Part shown: positions 51,586-60,114 of the stretch, one piece after another
Layout of the letters: every line of letters starts with the position of its first letter
Position numbering within the stretch: the stretch's first letter is position 1
From: Methylobacter tundripaludum SV96
Lineage (GTDB): Bacteria; Pseudomonadota; Gammaproteobacteria; Methylococcales; Methylomonadaceae
Length of the DNA stretch: 64,000 nt
Reading direction: 5' to 3'
Assembly (NCBI RefSeq): GCF_000190755.2
Contig: NZ_JH109152.1
Span: 310,001 to 374,000 of the forward strand
The notes under the pieces: generated by a model
Databases searched by the model: none
Told to the model about the DNA's origin: nothing
The model's input: only the letters and a program-made list of their open reading frames with translations
Translations under genes and position numbers: made by a program

Positions 51586-51975
51586 ATGGAAATATCACAA
51601 GAATTGCTACAGAAAAAAATTCTGATTGTAGATGATGCAGCGTCAATGCGGACACTAACCAAAGCCATTCTGCGAGAGGCCGGATTTACCCACGTTTTTG
51701 ATGCGCCGGGTGGAGAGGAAGCAATGTTAATGATGAGGAAGGTAAAGATTAATATTGTGGTGTGTGACTGGAACATGCCGGGAATGAGTGGACTCGATTT
51801 GTTTAAGGCTGTAAAAAACGATGCTAAATTAGAAACCCCGCCTTGGATCATGCTGACGTCTTCATCGGAAGGGGATAAGGTGAAGGAAGCCATTATGGCG
51901 GGCATAACATCTTATATTGTGAAGCCGTTTAAGCCGGATAACTTGGTCAAACAAGTCGTAGGCAAACTTTCTTAA
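51586..51975 (+). CDS. Single-domain CheY-like response regulator
   Basis: The 129-residue receiver domain has all active-site residues: Asp16-Asp17 (IVDDA), phospho-acceptor Asp61 (VVCDWNMPGMSG), Thr91 (MLTSSS) and Lys113 (YIVKPF). There is no output domain, so it should work like CheY by binding a partner such as a flagellar switch, pilus motor or phosphorelay. No histidine kinase or chemotaxis gene lies in the window. A repeat cluster follows it. Confidence 0.92.
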   Translation: MEISQELLQKKILIVDDAASMRTLTKAILREAGFTHVFDAPGGEEAMLMMRKVKINIVVCDWNMPGMSGLDLFKAVKNDAKLETPPWIMLTSSSEGDKVKEAIMAGITSYIVKPFKPDNLVKQVVGKLS

Positions 51976-51982
51976 AGCTTTC

Positions 51983-52066
51983 GCTCCTCGGCAATTGCTC
52001 CTGCATTGCTCTACCTCCTGCATCCATGCAGTCGTGCTCACGCCCCTTACCTACATCCCTATAGAT
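51983..52066. repeat. Adjacent type A and type B repeats
   Basis: A type A unit (GGCAATTGCTCCTGCATTGC, CTACCTCCTGCATCCATGCAG) is directly followed by a type B unit (GCTCACGCCCCTTACCTACA). Finding both in one string suggests they are modules of one repeat family. Confidence 0.8.
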
Positions 52067-52093
52067 GATACTTTAGAACCGGTTGCCAAAAAC

Positions 52094-52137
52094 AAAAAGC
52101 CCCATTCGCAACAGTAGATTGCGAATGGGGCTTTTTT
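52094..52137. terminator. Bidirectional terminator between the response regulator and srmB-like gene
   Basis: A perfect 18-bp stem (AAAAAGCCCCATTCGCAA / TTGCGAATGGGGCTTTTT) with a 7-nt loop has an A-tract on one side and a T-tract on the other. It ends both convergent genes and overlaps the stop of the helicase gene. Confidence 0.92.
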
Positions 52138-53470
52138 ATGGCTGATTTACTTCTATGGTTGGCTTAACTGTCGGCACACGCCTTTTACCGACATTCTTCT
52201 TGTCCCTGTCCCTGATTTTGACTTTTTCGACGGCAGCTTTTTTAGGTTCTATTTTCTTTTTGCCGCCCGTTGCCTTTCCGGAGGCTTTAAGTTTTTTAGG
52301 GCCTTTATACTTACCCTCCAATTCTTTGATATTGCGGTGTTTGAATTTCTGTTTCAAAAAGCGTTCAATACCGGACATTAAGTTCCATTCGGTATGCTTT
52401 ACCAGCGCAATCGTCAGGCCCAGTTCATCGACCCGGCCTGTCCGGCCTATGCGATGGATATAATTGATGCCGTTTCTCGGCACATCAAAATTAATGACCA
52501 GATTGATGCCTTTGATGTCCAGGCCGCGAGCGGCAAGGTCGGTGGCCAGCATGATCTTGACTTCGCCTTCGCGAAATAATTCCATCATCCGGTTGCGGTC
52601 TTTTTGATCCATTTCTCCATGCAGCACACCAACGCGGAGCTTTTGTCCCCGTAACGGCCCGCGAAGAGCATCCGCCTGAATCCTGCTGTTGGTAAACACC
52701 AGCGCCTTGTCATAAGTCTCATTTTGCAACAGCCAGATCAGCAGTTTTAGTTTGTGATCATTGTCGTCGGCCAGCACAATTTGCTGCTCGATGTTACGGT
52801 GTCCGTCATGCAGCGTATTTAAGGCAACGACTTCATGGTTTTTTAGCACCCTGTCAGCCATTTTGATGACGCCGAAATGAGTCAAGGTGGCTGAAAACAG
52901 CAAGGTTTGTCGTTGTGTGTTGCAGCTATTGGCGATGGTCAGCACGTCTTCGCTAAAGCCCATATCAAGCATGCGATCGGCTTCATCCAGTATCAACACT
53001 TCCAGGTTGCTAAAGTCCGGAATCTCTTGCTCCATCAGTTCCAATACTCTGCCTGGAGTCGCAATAACAATTTCCGTGTTTCTGCGGAGCATGTTTTGCT
53101 GCAGCCTAAAATCATCGCCACCGGTAATCAGGCCTGTTTTCAGGTCGGTAAATTCGGTCAGTTGTTGGCAGTGCTTAAAAATCTGCTGAGCCAATTCCCG
53201 GGTCGGAGTCAGTATCAAGGCCCGCACACCGGATTTTCCGGAGGGCAGGGTTAACAGATGATGCAGTGCAGGTAGCAAGAATGCGGCGGTTTTTCCGCTG
53301 CCTGTCTCGGCGCTAACCAGCAGGTCTTTGTGTTCCAGAGCAAGTGGAATCGACTGTAGTTGCACGGGTGTAGGCTGTTCAAAGCCGAGCTTTTTAACGG
53401 CCGACAGCAGTTGTTCATCTAGCGACAGGCTTGAAAATGATGGGGTTTTGTCTATTGAATTAGAGTGCAT
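52136..53470 (-). CDS. srmB: DEAD-box RNA helicase, SrmB-like
   Basis: The 444-residue protein has the helicase motifs in order: Q motif (GFEQPTPVQ), Walker A AETGSGKT, PTRELAQQ, TPGR, DEAD (LDEADRMLD), SAT, and HRIGRTGR. The basic C-terminus with DKKNVGKRRVP resembles E. coli SrmB (KNIGKRRKP), which helps large-ribosomal-subunit assembly. RhlE-type assignment cannot be excluded. It is a single gene with a shared terminator. Confidence 0.9.
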   Translation of the reverse strand: MHSNSIDKTPSFSSLSLDEQLLSAVKKLGFEQPTPVQLQSIPLALEHKDLLVSAETGSGKTAAFLLPALHHLLTLPSGKSGVRALILTPTRELAQQIFKHCQQLTEFTDLKTGLITGGDDFRLQQNMLRRNTEIVIATPGRVLELMEQEIPDFSNLEVLILDEADRMLDMGFSEDVLTIANSCNTQRQTLLFSATLTHFGVIKMADRVLKNHEVVALNTLHDGHRNIEQQIVLADDNDHKLKLLIWLLQNETYDKALVFTNSRIQADALRGPLRGQKLRVGVLHGEMDQKDRNRMMELFREGEVKIMLATDLAARGLDIKGINLVINFDVPRNGINYIHRIGRTGRVDELGLTIALVKHTEWNLMSGIERFLKQKFKHRNIKELEGKYKGPKKLKASGKATGGKKKIEPKKAAVEKVKIRDRDKKNVGKRRVPTVKPTIEVNQP

Positions 53471-53650
53471 GAATCTTTAAGTAGTTGCTAAAGTGCAAGG
53501 ATGATGGGAACCAATCTTTGCGGGTATTATAGACTTTTTGCGGTCAGGGTTATGATTAAATAACTATTCATTGCAAATCGGTTTTTTAGCTTTTAAGCTA
53601 GATTAAAAGCAGGGATAACATCCCCGCGTCTACATAGATCAGGAAAAACC

Positions 53651-54340
53651 ATGATACCAATTAGAGATACAGCGCCCTGCCATTCAAGGCCTTTAGTCAC
53701 GTGGGGGATAATGGCGATTTGTATTGTTGTTTTTGTGACGATGAAATTGATGCCCGATCCGTTAAGTTTGCGGCTCCTTAACCTTTACGGCATGGTGCCT
53801 ATTCGCTATACCAATCCATATTATGGGTTGCCTTTCGATGGCTATTTATCTTTTCTGACCAGCCTGTTTCTGCACGGAAACTGGCCGCACCTGATCATGA
53901 ACATGTGGTTTTTATGGATATTCGGCGATAACGTAGAAGATAGAATGGGCCGCTTGCCATTTTTGGTTTTTTATTTGGCATGCGGTCTTTTGGCTACTTT
54001 TTTGCAATGGTTGTTCGATCCAAACCTTGCCATTCCCGTTGTCGGCGCATCAGGCGCTATAGCCGGTGTATTGGCGGCTTATTTTTTTCTATATCCGCTT
54101 GAACGCGTTGTGGTGTGGATTCCTATACTATTTTTACCTATAGTCATTCATGTCCCGGCGGTTGCTTTTTTAGGGTTGTGGGTTTTGATTCAATTACACA
54201 GTGCGACAACGGCAATGCTATTTGGCGGTGTTGCTGTCGATGTGGCCTGGTGGGCGCATTTAGGCGGCTTTATTGCCGGCTCTGTTTTATATCGGTTGTT
54301 TCTTCGTAAAGACCCAGCCGAAAAAAATGAATTATTTTGA
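53651..54340 (+). CDS. Rhomboid-family intramembrane serine protease
   Basis: The 229-residue protein has six to seven helices, the conserved HGNWPHLIMNMWFLWIFGDN, the catalytic serine in GASGAIAGV (Ser134) and the catalytic His203 in WWAHLGGFIAG. It cleaves transmembrane substrates in the inner membrane; targets are unknown. It is a single gene. The downstream 400 bp hold a cluster of hairpins. Confidence 0.92.
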   Translation: MIPIRDTAPCHSRPLVTWGIMAICIVVFVTMKLMPDPLSLRLLNLYGMVPIRYTNPYYGLPFDGYLSFLTSLFLHGNWPHLIMNMWFLWIFGDNVEDRMGRLPFLVFYLACGLLATFLQWLFDPNLAIPVVGASGAIAGVLAAYFFLYPLERVVVWIPILFLPIVIHVPAVAFLGLWVLIQLHSATTAMLFGGVAVDVAWWAHLGGFIAGSVLYRLFLRKDPAEKNELF

Positions 54341-54369
54341 CGGTGTTAAGGTATAATTTGCCGCCGCTG

Positions 54370-54640
54370 AAAATCTTGGAAGCGGAGCACCGCGTAGCGA
54401 AGATTTTTAGTCCGCAGAAGCGATAGCGCATGTGTTTTCACGAAGCGCTTTTTGCGTAGTGAAAATGCAGGCTTTCCGACATCGCGTCGAGTCATTGCGA
54501 GAATGATGTTGGATACCCCTTGCTGGGTATCCAACGAATGAAGCAGGACGGCTGGGGCCGCCGGAGGCATTGGCTGCCGCGTAATTTTTGCCGCTTGCTT
54601 GGGCTGGGATGCCCAAAACAAGCTTTCGCAAAAATAGCGG
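54370..54640. repeat. Cluster of stem-loops downstream of the rhomboid gene
   Basis: The gene-free interval contains consecutive inverted repeats. At 54370-54407 the arms are AAAATCTT / AAGATTTT. At 54435-54465 the arms are TTTTCAC / GTGAAAA, with an inner GCGC. At 54508-54535 there is a perfect 11-bp GTTGGATACCC / GGGTATCCAAC. At 54586-54633 the nested arms are TTTTGC and GCTTGNTTGGGC with their complements. It could be a nested repeat, a miniature element, or a structured RNA. Short frames inside it are not convincing. Confidence 0.6.
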
Positions 54641-54742
54641 CACTTTCATTCAAAAAGCGGTTTTATTGACAACACACTAGGGTCGGGAGTCATTTTCTGG
54701 CTAAAAAGACCCCTTAAGTTCTATCAGGAAATTGAAAGTAAT

Positions 54743-55069
54743 ATGAAAAAAGTTAACGTTGCGTTGGTCAGGCTACTTCAGTTTGTAGTTTTTGTGGTGT
54801 CCGTATTCATGGTAATAGTCTATTTTGGCGCCATGGTTTTATTGCCTTTGGATGCCGTTGTATTGCTGATAAAGCTGATGGGAGTTGTCGGGCTTAACGG
54901 TTTTATCGCAGCCTTTATCGCCATCCCTGTTGTTGGTTATTTAGGTTTGATGGTTTACAAAACACCAGGGCTTTGCAAAATGGTGGTCGATGCGGGTGTT
55001 GACCTGATTAAGACAGGTAAAACCAGAGTAGAGGCATTTAATGAAATTGCCGATGCGATAAAAGCTTAG
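54743..55069 (+). CDS. Small two-helix membrane protein (108 aa), unknown function
   Basis: The start at 54743 follows ATCAGGAAATTGAAAGTAAT. The protein has two hydrophobic segments (LLQFVVFVVSVFMVIVYFGA and GFIAAFIAIPVVGYLGLMVY) and an amphipathic C-terminus (LIKTGKTRVEAFNEIADAI). I do not recognise the family. It lies between the hairpin cluster and a decayed gene. Confidence 0.62.
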   Translation: MKKVNVALVRLLQFVVFVVSVFMVIVYFGAMVLLPLDAVVLLIKLMGVVGLNGFIAAFIAIPVVGYLGLMVYKTPGLCKMVVDAGVDLIKTGKTRVEAFNEIADAIKA

Positions 55070-55131
55070 TTTTTTCGATTATCCGCATTCAAAAAGGTGT
55101 GTCGGTTCCGGCACGCCTTTTTTTATGCCTG

Positions 55132-55604
55132 TTACTTTTTCGAACACCCTCTCCGCAAGGCCCAATAAAAAATCAACATCCCTAACGCGGCAGCCAAGTG
55201 TTTTAGCGAGTGCCCGCTGAGCAAGCCAAAAGCGCTGTAAAGCCGGGCATCGAACAGCTCCATGAGTTTTGAGGCCGCATAAGCGCCGATGACGCCCCAA
55301 ATATACTCGTCGTTATTCAACGTCGAGTCAAACAGCCACAAAATCAGCGGTATCAGCACAACCGGTAAGAATTGCACCAGCATGTAAGCGCGCAAATCGC
55401 CGTGGCCGTCTAATTCCGTCGCATACCCATGATGCCGATAATGACAAACGGTAAATTGGACAGCACATTGAAAAAATTGGCTATATTGAAGAGGCTGCGC
55501 CGGTCGGCGAAGTGATGGTAATCCGGCTGCTGGGCAATGGGAGCGATGCTGAAAACGGCGATAATTGCGACAACAGTGATCGCCAGTATAATTTTCAGGC
55601 GGTT
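55132..55604 (-). pseudogene. Decayed alkaline-ceramidase-like membrane protein gene
   Basis: The minus strand encodes an N-terminal part (KIILAITVVAIIAVFSIAPI, then HFADRRSLFNIANFFNVLSN and LPFVIIGIMGMRRN) that ends in a TAG at about 55420. Directly after it, in another frame, comes a C-terminal part (GDLRAYMLVQFLPVVLIPLI, FDARLYSAFGLLSGHSLKHL). In intact relatives about 90 residues separate these blocks, so an internal deletion plus frameshift has destroyed the gene. No good start codon remains. The family name is from the YHHFADRR and GHSLKHL patterns and is moderately certain. Confidence 0.8.
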
Positions 55605-55703
55605 ATCGGCAAGCGTAAATTAGAGAGAGTGGAAAAACAAAAGACAGATATTAATCGCTCTTGTATGATTAGGATACACCTTGTTATTTCATGGAGTACC
55701 CTT

Positions 55704-56294
55704 ATGCCTATCCTGCTTGCATTAATCGGTTTCATCATCCTTGTCGCGTTGTTTTTTATCGGCATTTACAACCGGCTCGTCAACTTACGCAACGGCGTTA
55801 AAAATGCTTTTTCCCAGATAGATGTTCAACTGACTCGGCGCTACGACCTGATACCGAATCTGGTTGAAGCCGTTAAAGGGTATATGAAGCACGAGAGGGA
55901 AACGCTGGATGCCGTTATCAGCGCGCGAAATGCAGCGGTAACCGGGCTTAAGGCTGCAGGGGCAAATCCTTCCGATCCAGAAGCGATCAGGCAGTTGGCA
56001 AGCGCTGAGGCTACGCTTCAGGGCAGTTTGGGCAAAATGTTTGCCTTGGCCGAGGCTTATCCCGATCTCAAGGCCAATCAGAACATGATGCAATTTCAGG
56101 AAGAGCTGGCTTCTACCGAAAACAAAGTGGCTTTTGCCCGTCAGGCGTTTAATGACGCGGTTATGACTTACAACAACGGCCGGGAGAATTTCCCCAACAA
56201 TATCCTGGCTGGCATGTTTAATTTTAATCCCGCCGAGCACCTGGAAATAGAGGCCCCGGAAAAACGGCAGGTACCGAAAGTTTCTTTTACTTAA
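55704..56294 (+). CDS. LemA family protein
   Basis: The start at ATG 55704 has GGAG 7 bp upstream; the longer frame to 55512 crosses the antisense pseudogene. The 196-residue protein has an N-terminal membrane helix (ALIGFIILVALFFIGIYNRL) and the LemA core: NAFSQIDVQLTRRYDLIPNL, EAVKGYMKHERETL and AFARQAFNDAVMTYNNGREN. LemA proteins form helical bundles in the periplasm or cytoplasm and often pair with membrane proteases. The M48 peptidase gene starts 19 bp downstream, so the two form an operon. Confidence 0.93.
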   Translation: MPILLALIGFIILVALFFIGIYNRLVNLRNGVKNAFSQIDVQLTRRYDLIPNLVEAVKGYMKHERETLDAVISARNAAVTGLKAAGANPSDPEAIRQLASAEATLQGSLGKMFALAEAYPDLKANQNMMQFQEELASTENKVAFARQAFNDAVMTYNNGRENFPNNILAGMFNFNPAEHLEIEAPEKRQVPKVSFT

Positions 56295-56313
56295 AACCGC
56301 TTCGGTGAAGCAG

Positions 56314-58278
56314 ATGAATTTCTTTCAAAGCCAGGATGATGCCCGCCGCAAGACCCGCTCCCTGATTCTGATGTTCATGCTGGCCGTGATTGCGATCGTT
56401 GCGGCGGTTAATCTGGTGATAACGGCATTGATCATTAATGTGGGTGATGACGCGGAAGCTGCGACACTGCCCGATTTCAACTGGATCATGAACAACTTGC
56501 CGTTGGTGGCGAGTATCTCACTGGTCACTATCGGCTTTATCAGCCTGTCCAGCCTTTACAAGATTGCGTCATTGAGCTCGGGCGGCGGCAAAGTTGCCCG
56601 CAGCCTGGGCGGTACGCTGATTACCGCAGAGAGCAAAGATCCGCTACGCCGCCGTTTGTATAACGTCGTTGAAGAAATGGCGATTGCTTCGGGTATTCCG
56701 ATGCCGGAAGTTTACGTGCTGGAGCAGGAGTCGGCGATTAACGCTTTTGCGGCAGGATTTACCACCGGCGATGCCGCGGTGACCGTCACTCGCGGCACGC
56801 TGGAAACGCTTACCCGAGACGAACTGCAAGGCGTAATCGGCCACGAGTTCAGTCATATCCTCAACGGCGATATGCGCCTGAACACGCGGCTGATGGGCTT
56901 TTTGTTCGGTATTCTGGTCATCGGCCTGATCGGCAGAGCGGTGTTGAACAGCGCCCGTTACGGCAATATCCGTTCCGACAATTCCCGTCGTGACGGTGCG
57001 GCCGCTATTTATCTGGCCGGTTTAGGGCTGTTTTTGATCGGCTATATCGGTGTTTTTTTCGGCCAGTTGATCAAAGCGGCGGTATCACGGCAGCGTGAAT
57101 TTCTGGCCGATGCTTCAGCGGTACAATTTACCCGGCAGACCCAAGGTATTGCGGGGGCGTTAAAAAAAATAGCCGCCGCTCAGCAAGGCTCGGAACTCCA
57201 GAGAGTAGATGCTGAAGAAGTCAGCCACATGCTGTTTGCCACCGGCGCATCATTCAGTTCATTGCTGGCTACGCATCCGCCTTTGGTTCAGCGCATCAAG
57301 GCCTTGGAGCCGAATTTTGAGGAGTCGGAAATAGACCGGCTTGCCGGGCAAATGCTTGGACAAACTCAAAACGGTTCGGAAGCTATTGAGGGAAGTTCAT
57401 CAACAGCCGGTTTTGCGCCGCAACACTTTGTTGTAACACCGGCGACAGTGACCGAAACGGTAGGCATGCCCGATGAAGGACACATACAGCTTGCCTCGAC
57501 CCTTCGCCAGTTGATACCCGAAAATCTTTATCGCGCCGCCCATTCCGGCACTGATGCCTTGCCATTAGTCTTGGCGTTGCTGCTGGATGCAAACGAAGCC
57601 GTGCGCCGAATCCAATTAGATTTGATTGCCGAACAATTGGGCGGAACGACGGTGATGGCCGCTGAAACACTGCAATTGGAAATACAAAAGTCGGGCCCGG
57701 AATTTCGCCTACCCTTATTGCAAATCGCCTTTCCCCTCATTAAAAACCGGCCGCTGGAGCAGCTTGAACGCATAGCCGACTTGGTACAGCGATTGATCGA
57801 GGTTGATGGCGTTGTCGATACGTTTGAGTTCGCCTTGTCCCGCGTGTTAAAAACCCATTTGAATGATGCAGCTCACCCGCAACGCCGGCATGGCAATCTT
57901 CGTTTGACGCAGTTGCCGGAAGCTGTCGGCGCGTTGTTTTCGGTCATGGCAAAACAAGGCCATGCTGAAGCCGATGCCGCCTACCAAAAAGGCATGGAAT
58001 GTCTGGGACGCCATGAGCAGCGTATAAAAATGTTGATCGATACAAAACAATGGCCGGATTATGAGCCACCCCAGGATTGGGTGTCTGCCACCGATGCTGC
58101 GTTGAATCAGCTGGACGGACTACAAGTGCTAGACAAACAAGCCCTGGTTTCCGCGCTGGTGTTGACACTATCTCATGACGGCAAAGTCAGTCCTCATGAA
58201 GCGGAACTGCTAAGAGCAATATGCGCAACCCTGCATTGTCCGTTGCCGCCGTTTGTTTTCGATGCCAATGGCATCTAG
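56314..58278 (+). CDS. M48 family zinc metallopeptidase (HtpX-like) with long C-terminal extension
   Basis: ATG 56314 (MNFFQSQDDARRKTRSLIL) is preferred over an upstream GTG. Of 654 residues, the first ~330 are HtpX-like: two N-terminal helices, VIGHEFSHILNGD with zinc ligands His177 and His181, two further helices, and the third ligand in RQREFLADASAV. The remaining ~320 residues form a helical cytoplasmic extension. Its end (LTLSHDGKVSPHEAELLRAI) resembles a TerB-like acidic motif. It probably degrades misfolded membrane proteins, with LemA as partner. It is about twice the length of E. coli HtpX. Confidence 0.9.
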   Translation: MNFFQSQDDARRKTRSLILMFMLAVIAIVAAVNLVITALIINVGDDAEAATLPDFNWIMNNLPLVASISLVTIGFISLSSLYKIASLSSGGGKVARSLGGTLITAESKDPLRRRLYNVVEEMAIASGIPMPEVYVLEQESAINAFAAGFTTGDAAVTVTRGTLETLTRDELQGVIGHEFSHILNGDMRLNTRLMGFLFGILVIGLIGRAVLNSARYGNIRSDNSRRDGAAAIYLAGLGLFLIGYIGVFFGQLIKAAVSRQREFLADASAVQFTRQTQGIAGALKKIAAAQQGSELQRVDAEEVSHMLFATGASFSSLLATHPPLVQRIKALEPNFEESEIDRLAGQMLGQTQNGSEAIEGSSSTAGFAPQHFVVTPATVTETVGMPDEGHIQLASTLRQLIPENLYRAAHSGTDALPLVLALLLDANEAVRRIQLDLIAEQLGGTTVMAAETLQLEIQKSGPEFRLPLLQIAFPLIKNRPLEQLERIADLVQRLIEVDGVVDTFEFALSRVLKTHLNDAAHPQRRHGNLRLTQLPEAVGALFSVMAKQGHAEADAAYQKGMECLGRHEQRIKMLIDTKQWPDYEPPQDWVSATDAALNQLDGLQVLDKQALVSALVLTLSHDGKVSPHEAELLRAICATLHCPLPPFVFDANGI

Positions 58279-58386
58279 ATTATTTGTGGTATATTCTCAA
58301 TAAAGCTGTACGGGTTGTCTAAAAGCTCAGTTAAACCGGCGCTTAGACAAAATAATAAAAAAATCAATTTAAGGCGGTAAACAAAT

Positions 58387-58473
58387 ATGTCAGCAATAAT
58401 TTATATTCTAACGGTTCTCTATGTAGTTTATGTCGTCTATACCGTAGTAACCGATCATGAAAAAGACACATGA
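58387..58473 (+). CDS. 28-residue single-helix membrane peptide
   Basis: The frame MSAIIYILTVLYVVYVVYTV followed by VTDHEKDT is preceded by AAGGCGG about 9 bp upstream and followed by a GTTATC/GATAAC hairpin. One hydrophobic helix and a charged tail resemble small subunits of membrane complexes (CydX-like size), but no partner genes are near. Length makes coding status uncertain; it is too short for routine gene finding. Confidence 0.5.
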   Translation: MSAIIYILTVLYVVYVVYTVVTDHEKDT

Positions 58474-58616
58474 TTGGCGTTGTTATCTTCTTGATAACTT
58501 GAAGAATAACAGGTTGGAATTCGCAAATTTACCAACCGTGGGCGGTAAACTTAAGGGGGCCAATATGCCCTCTCAAGCCATCTCACTGCTCCTGATCAGG
58601 TAACTAGCGAAATTAA

Positions 58617-58820
58617 ATGATCTACCGATTCTTAGCCGACTCCGTTCTTGTTCTCCATCTCCTGTTTATCGGTTTCGTCATTTTTGGTGGGCTGCTTGTG
58701 CTTCGCTCTCCCTGGATCGCGCTGGCTCATATACCGGCGGCCTGCTGGGGTGCATTCATTGAATTGACTGGAGGGCTGTGTCCGCTTACGGTGATAAGCG
58801 ACCCAGTATGTGTTGCTTGA
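58617..58820 (+). pseudogene. DUF2784 gene truncated at the mobile-element boundary
   Basis: The N-terminus is a clear DUF2784 protein (MIYRFLADSVLVLHLLFIGF, then LAHIPAACWGAFIELTGG and CPLT). The intact family is about 120 residues, and the matching sequence stops after CPLTV. The next few codons and the stop are unrelated. The break at about 58790-58800 probably marks the left end of the inserted recombinase element. Confidence 0.72.
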
Positions 58821-58965
58821 CTATTTAATTGTATTATATATAGTTACACAACTTGTACATATTGGCGCTGTAAATTTCCACGGTAAGACTTAAAGTGATT
58901 TCGCGTAGAACATCTACATCTGTATTTTGGTTATGGGTCATCCTTAGATTTAATAGCTAATACGG

Positions 58966-60114
58966 ATGAGACTCTTCCTGACTGACAACACTTTCAAGGT
59001 TCATGGGCAAGTCTATACAGGTGTCCCATTTTTGGTGGACGATGAAATGGCGTTGGTCAATGCTCCCAACGATTACTTGTTCTACGTGTCTGTGGTCAGG
59101 GGGCGAACGGCCTCAGCGAAGACCTGGCAAACTTACGGGAATCATCTCTATGAGTTCTTTGGCTTCCTGGAATCAAATGATCTGCGTTGGGACAACGTTA
59201 ATCAGACACATTTCGCAGCATGGAGAGATTCTATGCTGACGCGTGGGTGCGTTCGATCAACGGTAAATCAGCGTCTCAGCGCAGTTTCCAATTTCTATCG
59301 TTGGGCGCTAAGGGATGGGTTAACACATAACCTGCCATTCCAAACGCAAGAAGTCTGGATTGCCAAGCCAGCGGGGTTTCTTGCGCACGTAGATGCTAAG
59401 GGAAATAGATTCCAAGCCAACGAACTGACGCTACGAACGGCAAAAGGATTGCCTCGATTCCTGCTTACCGAGCAGGCCAAGCAATTTGTTGCGACCCTAT
59501 CGCCTTGGCGTAACCGCCTGATGGCCTATCTCATGTGGCTTTGCGGACTTCGCCGTGAGGAAGTGACTGCGCTGAATATGAGGGTGCTTCCTAATCCATC
59601 AGGACATGCGCCGGGTAAGGGTCTTCGCATGATGTTGGATGCGAAAATCACACCAACCAAGGGCAGTAAAACAAGATGGGTTCTGGTTCCTTACGACTTG
59701 GTTGTGCAGTTATGGGACTACATGGTTTTTGAACGCCCCAGACTAACGAAATTGTATCAAAATAAACACGGAAAGGATGAGACTGACCTGCTGTTCCTGA
59801 CCGAATATGGCAATCCGATCAGTCTGGAAGGAATGAACAACACATTCCGCAAAGCGTCGGAGAAATCCGGCGTGAAATGCACGCCCCACATGCTAAGGCA
59901 CACCTTCGGCACCTACGAGTTTTTACGGATGTCCGAACACAAAAGCTCAGATGGCGCACTGCACTGGGTACGGGATCGTATGGGGCACAGCAGCAGCAGC
60001 ATCACCGAGGTCTATATCCACGCGGCCGATTTAGTCAGCCATGATGAAATCGACGGCTATCAGGCCGAGATTTGCGAACTGCTCAAGGGTGATGTTAATG
60101 GCTATTCGTCGTAA
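58966..60114 (+). CDS. Tyrosine recombinase 1 (TnpA-like)
   Basis: The 382-residue recombinase has an N-terminal SAM-like core-binding domain (TWQTYGNHLYEFFGFLESND) and a complete catalytic set: Arg196 in CGLRREEVTAL, His308-Arg311 in HMLRHTF, His341 in MGHSSSS, and Tyr350 in VYIHAAD. It should be catalytically competent. It corresponds in size to TnpA of Tn554. The next gene starts inside its last codons. Confidence 0.9.
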   Translation: MRLFLTDNTFKVHGQVYTGVPFLVDDEMALVNAPNDYLFYVSVVRGRTASAKTWQTYGNHLYEFFGFLESNDLRWDNVNQTHFAAWRDSMLTRGCVRSTVNQRLSAVSNFYRWALRDGLTHNLPFQTQEVWIAKPAGFLAHVDAKGNRFQANELTLRTAKGLPRFLLTEQAKQFVATLSPWRNRLMAYLMWLCGLRREEVTALNMRVLPNPSGHAPGKGLRMMLDAKITPTKGSKTRWVLVPYDLVVQLWDYMVFERPRLTKLYQNKHGKDETDLLFLTEYGNPISLEGMNNTFRKASEKSGVKCTPHMLRHTFGTYEFLRMSEHKSSDGALHWVRDRMGHSSSSITEVYIHAADLVSHDEIDGYQAEICELLKGDVNGYSS

